This document shows positions 5,606-8,715 of a stretch of DNA of 8,715 nucleotides, piece after piece. Location of the stretch: contig JAUXJP010000026.1 of NCBI GenBank assembly GCA_030624695.1, positions 1 to 8,715 on the forward strand. The letters are read 5' to 3'. The notes beneath the pieces were generated by a model. The model was not told where the DNA came from and searched no databases. It saw only the letters and a program-made list of their open reading frames with translations. This stretch comes from Candidatus Dadabacteria bacterium. Its GTDB lineage: Bacteria > Desulfobacterota_D > UBA1144 > Nemesobacterales > JAJCZQ01. The number at the start of each line of letters is the position of its first letter. Positions within the stretch are counted from its first letter, which is position 1. The position numbers and the translations under genes were made by a program.

Positions 5606-6445
5606 GTGGCTACAAGTGAAAAGTTAATTAATATCGGATCTAAACACGAAGATGTTCAAAATCGACCGGACGACAGAAATGTCCCAATTAATGAGGTAGG
5701 AATATGTGACCTTAAATTCCCCCTTGTTTTAAAGGGCTGTGAAAAAGACCAGTCTGTAACCCAGCATGTACAGGCCGTTTTCTCACTTAGCGTTGACCTT
5801 GATGGAGCAAAAAAAGGTATTCATATGAGTCGGCTTCTTGAGACCGTACTGGATCACAATACAGAACTTTCGTTAAATGGCCTAAAGAATTTTCTTGAGG
5901 ACCTCAGTAATAGACAACTTGCAAAAAATGCATATGCAAAGATAGATTTTGATTACTTTTTTACTAAAGTTGCACCTGTTAGCGGAATACAGTCACCACA
6001 GGCATACAGCTGTTCATTTGAATGTGCTTATGATTCAGGTGGTTTTAAATTAAAACAGAGTGTAGAAGTGCCAGTGAAAACTTTATGCCCATGCAGTAAG
6101 GAAATCAGTGATTATGGGGCTCATAGTCAAAGATCAAAGGTTTGGATTTCATTATTACATAAACAGGAAGGTGACAGCGAAGTCGGTGTTTCACTTGAAG
6201 AAATTGTGGATATAGCTGAAAATGGTGCATCTTCACCCCTTTACCCTATATTAAAAAGAGAAGATGAACGTCATGTTACAATGAGTGCTTATGATAAACC
6301 GTGTTTTGTTGAAGATGTAGTAAGAAACATTGCTATTGTACTTGATGGAGATATTAGATTTTATTCATATGAAATCAGGGTTGTTAACTTTGAAAGCATC
6401 CATAGTCACAATGCATTTGCAGTTATACAGAAAAGTAATATTTAA
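5606..6445 (+). CDS. folE2: GTP cyclohydrolase I type 2 (FolE2, COG1469)
   Basis: FolE2 opens GTP to form 7,8-dihydroneopterin triphosphate, the entry to the pterin half of folate synthesis and in some bacteria to queuosine precursors. The 279-residue length is normal for the family. Seen motifs are the N-terminal DVQNRPDDRNVPINEVG, TQHVQAVFSLSVDL, HMSRLLE, the catalytic and metal-site PVKTLCPCSKEIS with Cys161 and Cys163, AHSQRS, and EIVDIAENGASSPLYP near 199-214 followed by KREDERHVT. FolE2 is a member of the tunnelling fold but unlike FolE in sequence; in several bacteria it replaces zinc-dependent FolE and can be Zur-controlled. No clear Zur palindrome is seen upstream. It sits 178 bp after the MazG-like gene with its own possible promoter, and it converges on mnmE across the candidate origin. 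Confidence 0.92.
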   Translation: MATSEKLINIGSKHEDVQNRPDDRNVPINEVGICDLKFPLVLKGCEKDQSVTQHVQAVFSLSVDLDGAKKGIHMSRLLETVLDHNTELSLNGLKNFLEDLSNRQLAKNAYAKIDFDYFFTKVAPVSGIQSPQAYSCSFECAYDSGGFKLKQSVEVPVKTLCPCSKEISDYGAHSQRSKVWISLLHKQEGDSEVGVSLEEIVDIAENGASSPLYPILKREDERHVTMSAYDKPCFVEDVVRNIAIVLDGDIRFYSYEIRVVNFESIHSHNAFAVIQKSNI

Positions 6446-6673
6446 TATTGTTGTAACTTCCCGTAAATATTTAACATATTAAGGTTTTATGTTGTTTAAT
6501 TCAACTTTTTCTCCACACAAATAATTATTGACTTATTTTATTCTGAGATTGTAACCATAATTAATTAATAAAAAGTGGATAACCCTTAGATTTTAAAAAA
6601 AAAGAATTAAAATACGTCCTAACTTATTGAAAATAAAAAGTATTTTTATGTGGATAGATTGTGGATAAATTTT

Positions 6674-6699
6674 TTAGAAGAATAGTTAACATCTTCTAA
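6674..6699. repeat. Perfect 8-bp inverted repeat in the origin candidate
   Basis: TTAGAAGA (6674-6681) is mirrored by TCTTCTAA (6692-6699) around a 10-base loop that contains the palindrome GTTAAC. Neither strand shows a T tract after the stem, so it is not a terminator for folE2 or mnmE. It lies just after the perfect DnaA box. Confidence 0.45.
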
Positions 6700-6772
6700 C
6701 ATGCTTATATCATTGAATATTCTTGAAAATTGTAAAGCCAGATTTATTAAGAAAAATTACTTATTTGTGGAT

Positions 6773-6788
6773 AGTTTCACGTGAAACA
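6773..6788. promoter_or_regulatory. parS-like ParB binding site, one mismatch
   Basis: AGTTTCACGTGAAACA matches the chromosomal parS consensus TGTTNCACGTGAAACA at all but the first base; the central 14 bases are a perfect palindrome. It starts inside a DnaA-box-like sequence (6766-6774) and ends one base before the mnmE stop codon. No T tract follows on the mnmE strand, so it is not that gene's terminator. Confidence 0.85.
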
Positions 6789-6789
6789 T

Positions 6790-8178
6790 CTATTTACCTA
6801 TACAAAATTTACTGAATATCTTTCCTAAAAGATCTTCATTAGTAACTTCACCGGTAATTTCACCTAAAAAATCCAATGCCGATCTTAATTCCATAGACAT
6901 AATTTCCAATGATTCTTCTAAAGTTATTGCTGACAAGAACCTGTTTAGATGATTATATGCATTAGTAAGCGAATTTTTGTGTCTTACTTCCGTTAAATAC
7001 AGCTCAGGGCTTTCATTTATAATATTTTTGCCTATTATGGAGTCAGTTATTAGTTCACAAAGATCAGAGTACCCATCACCATTTTTGGCTGATATATATA
7101 CAATTTTTTCTTCTACTACATAATTATAAATTTCTTTTATATTTATTTTGAGATTAAGATCTTTTTTATTGATAACAGCTATTATGTTTTTATTTTTTAA
7201 TTGTTTTAGTACTTTTATATCATTTTCATCAATTTCATGAGAACCATCAAAAACCATAATTACAAAATTTGATTGTCTGATTTTAGATAGAGCGAGGTCA
7301 ACTCCCAGTTTTTCTATATTTTCTGATGTGCTCCTAATGCCAGCTGTATCAATCAATCTGAGAATAAGACCATTTATATTTACTCTCTCTTCAATATAAT
7401 CCCTTGTTGTTCCAGGTATTGGGCTGACAATAGCACGATCCTCTTTTAATAATAGGTTTAATAAACTTGATTTTCCTACGTTTGGTTTACCCACAATAGC
7501 GGTATAAACACCATTTTTAATAACTTTTCCTGTGTTGTATGTATCTATAAATAAATTTAAATTATTTAAAATTAATTGTGATTTATTATGTAGATTTTTT
7601 TTTACTATTGGGTCTATATCTTCTTCTGGGAAGTCAATCTGAGCTTCTATTTCTGCATAGATATCAAGTATATTGTCTTTAAAAGCATTAATTTTATCTG
7701 ATAATGCCCCACTTAACTGTAACTCAGCCTGAATAAGGCCGGCTTCGGATTGGGCAGAAATAATATTAATTACAGATTCTGCCTGTGCCAGATCCATTTT
7801 ACCGTTTAAAAATGCTCTTTTAGTGAATTCCCCAGGCCCTGCAATTCTTGCTCCGGAATCACTTATTAATTGTAATATTCTTTTTGGTAATATATGTCCG
7901 CCATGTGAATATATTTCGACTACATCCTCTCCCGTATAAGATTGAGGTGCTTTCATTATTGTTGCTAGGACAGTATCAAGCGGTATTTTGTTATCCGGAC
8001 TAACAATCTTTCCATAAATCAGTTTTCTTTCTTTTGATGAATCAATATCTGTAGAAAATATTTTTTTTAATATCTGGATTGATTTTTGTCCGGAAATTCT
8101 GAGCACTGCTATACCACCTTCTCCTTCAGCGGTGGAAATAGCAACTATAGTATCATCTGACAAGTAATCATTTTTCAT
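6790..8178 (-). CDS. mnmE: tRNA modification GTPase MnmE
   Basis: MnmE acts with MnmG to install the aminomethyl-type group on the wobble uridine (position 34) of certain tRNAs, using GTP and a folate-bound carbon. The 462-residue protein is complete. The N-terminal tetrahydrofolate-binding and dimerisation domain occupies about 1-120, with GEGGIAVLRISG at 19-30 and PGEFTKRAFLNGK at 115-127. A helical domain surrounds an inserted G domain with GKPNVGKS at 230-237, GTT at 256-258, DTAG at 277-280, then NKKD and SAK. The C-terminal CIGK at 459-462 carries the catalytic-site cysteine typical of MnmE. The ATG has no clear SD. parS sites lie one base after its stop and 36 bp before its start. In many genomes mnmE is grouped with mnmG, rsmG, parA and parB near oriC; none of these is visible here. 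The folate requirement links it loosely to the upstream folate genes. Confidence 0.96.
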   Translation of the reverse strand: MKNDYLSDDTIVAISTAEGEGGIAVLRISGQKSIQILKKIFSTDIDSSKERKLIYGKIVSPDNKIPLDTVLATIMKAPQSYTGEDVVEIYSHGGHILPKRILQLISDSGARIAGPGEFTKRAFLNGKMDLAQAESVINIISAQSEAGLIQAELQLSGALSDKINAFKDNILDIYAEIEAQIDFPEEDIDPIVKKNLHNKSQLILNNLNLFIDTYNTGKVIKNGVYTAIVGKPNVGKSSLLNLLLKEDRAIVSPIPGTTRDYIEERVNINGLILRLIDTAGIRSTSENIEKLGVDLALSKIRQSNFVIMVFDGSHEIDENDIKVLKQLKNKNIIAVINKKDLNLKINIKEIYNYVVEEKIVYISAKNGDGYSDLCELITDSIIGKNIINESPELYLTEVRHKNSLTNAYNHLNRFLSAITLEESLEIMSMELRSALDFLGEITGEVTNEDLLGKIFSKFCIGK

Positions 8179-8214
8179 ATTTAAAATTTACCATATAAAT
8201 TTTGTACGAGTTAA

Positions 8215-8230
8215 TGTTTCACGTGAAACA
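8215..8230. promoter_or_regulatory. parS ParB binding site, perfect match
   Basis: TGTTTCACGTGAAACA is an exact 16-bp palindrome and a full match to the chromosomal parS consensus that nucleates ParB (Spo0J) spreading. It lies 36 bp upstream of the mnmE start, so ParB binding could also influence mnmE transcription. Confidence 0.92.
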
Positions 8231-8422
8231 CTAAATATTTATTCAAATATACACTGTTTATAGTTGTTAATGTACAATTTTTTGCGTGTATTTCCCTTAT
8301 GTGAAATATTTTACGCATCTCTTCTTCTATTTAATATACATATGCATTTAATTGAGATTGATTTATTTAAAGAATACAGGCAGTTACAGTAGTTTATTAA
8401 TTTTTTAAAATTTTTGTTATTA

Positions 8423-8431
8423 TGGTATAAA
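8423..8431 (+). promoter_or_regulatory. Extended -10 promoter for the 8479 gene
   Basis: TGGTATAAA supplies an extended -10 (TGn followed by TATAAA at 8426-8431). No good -35 is seen in the T-rich DNA upstream, which fits an extended -10 type. Transcription would start near 8438, giving a leader of about 40 bases. Confidence 0.42.
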
Positions 8432-8478
8432 AATTGCAATTAATTAATGAAGAGTTCCATTTTTAATGGGTAAAAAAC

Positions 8479-8715
8479 ATGGAAATAATTGGAAAATTCT
8501 TATTTTTAATACTTTTTTCTGTCAGTATCGGTGCAGGTGCTGTTTATATTGCAGGGCCTAACTTCTTTACTTCGAATCTTGATAATAATATATTTGAATC
8601 GGATAGGGCTGAAACGAGCAAAGTCGATGTAAAAGAATATCGAAAAAAACTTGATGCTGAATATGATATCTATAACGACTGGGAAGAAACTACGAATAAA
8701 AATAATAACAGTGAC
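8479..8715 (+). CDS. Unrecognised membrane-anchored protein, N-terminal part only
   Basis: The frame opens at ATG 8479 and is still open at the window edge, giving 79 residues without a stop. The start MEIIGKF leads into a hydrophobic stretch at about residues 7-25 (LFLILFSVSIGAGAVYIAG), a signal anchor or uncleaved signal sequence; there is no lipobox cysteine. After it comes a polar, acidic region rich in Asn, Asp, Glu and Lys (residues 33-79) that looks flexible or helical, probably outside the cytoplasmic membrane. An extended -10 promoter lies upstream; the SD is not evident. An ATG at 8466 is in another frame that soon stops. I do not recognise the family, and no function is offered. 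Confidence 0.6.
   Translation, partial: MEIIGKFLFLILFSVSIGAGAVYIAGPNFFTSNLDNNIFESDRAETSKVDVKEYRKKLDAEYDIYNDWEETTNKNNNSD

Larger units (their letters stand above)
6446..6789. other. Candidate replication origin (oriC): DnaA-box cluster in AT-rich DNA
   Basis: This 344-bp gap between the convergent folE2 and mnmE holds no gene. It contains five 9-mers close to the DnaA box (TTATCCACA, or TGTGGATAA in reverse): TTCTCCACA at 6509-6517, AGTGGATAA at 6574-6582, TGTGGATAG at 6649-6657, a perfect TGTGGATAA at 6660-6668 and TGTGGATAG at 6766-6774. The last four share one orientation. Boxes three and four start 11 bp apart, about one helical turn, as expected for cooperative DnaA loading. Very AT-rich runs at 6518-6573 and 6586-6648 could be the unwinding element. 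A parS-like site abuts the last box. An 8-bp inverted repeat (6674-6681 with 6692-6699) lies between. Position next to mnmE agrees with the usual origin neighbourhood. Against it, both flanking genes would face the replication forks head-on and dnaA is not in the window. Confidence 0.55.

Noticed and set aside
6491..6510. Terminator after folE2 (GTTG with CAAC, then five T's)
   Set aside because: The stem is only 4 bp with a 7-base loop, too weak to call.
8283..8317. Inverted segments TGCGT/ACGCA with ATTTC/GAAAT, considered as a third degenerate parS or a terminator
   Set aside because: Pairing is asymmetric and interrupted, the CACGTG core is missing, and there is no T tract.

Overview
The window is AT-rich, roughly two-thirds A+T by eye, and reads as a chromosomal segment of a free-living bacterium with a respiratory chain. 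No transposase, phage, plasmid or CRISPR feature is visible. The organism is not identified. An electron-transfer-flavoprotein:quinone oxidoreductase (ETF-QO) points to respiration. The MazG-like protein resembles, from memory, forms seen in Bacteroidota and relatives, so a Gram-negative lineage in or near that group is a guess. Several genes carry clear Shine-Dalgarno (SD) sequences (ETF-QO, DUF427, MazG, folE2), while pabB, pabC and mnmE have none I can see.

Layout from left to right. (1) 1-236 is the C-terminal end of a Ycf46-type AAA ATPase, followed by a strong intrinsic terminator at 348-377. (2) 237-942 is a 706-bp non-coding stretch. It holds that terminator, a 75-bp double-stem structure whose apical loop carries an anti-SD sequence (659-733, candidate small RNA), and a perfect 10-bp inverted repeat (769-809). 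(3) 943-2637 encodes ETF-QO with an altered C-terminal cluster motif. (4) 2682-5427 is a same-strand run of pabB, pabC, a DUF427 gene and a MazG-like pyrophosphohydrolase gene. (5) 5606-6445 is folE2, 178 bp further on, behind its own possible promoter. (6) 6446-6789 is an AT-rich gap between convergent genes with five DnaA-box-like 9-mers and a parS-like site. (7) 6790-8178 is mnmE on the minus strand. (8) 8215-8230 is a perfect match to the parS consensus. (9) 8479 to the edge is the start of an unrecognised membrane-anchored protein.

Functionally, the centre is a folate locus. PabB and PabC turn chorismate into p-aminobenzoate, while FolE2 makes dihydroneopterin triphosphate from GTP, which feeds the pterin half. 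The MazG-like enzyme between them is a candidate for the often-missing dihydroneopterin triphosphate pyrophosphatase. No pabA/trpG partner lies in the window.

The right third looks like the replication-origin neighbourhood. Two ParB-binding parS sites bracket mnmE, a gene often found near oriC. The 344-bp gap beside it has clustered DnaA boxes, two of them tandem and one helical turn apart, and one box overlaps a parS site. This candidate oriC/centromere region and the anti-SD-loop small-RNA candidate are the most interesting items. Everything rests on reading the sequence; no search or folding program was run.
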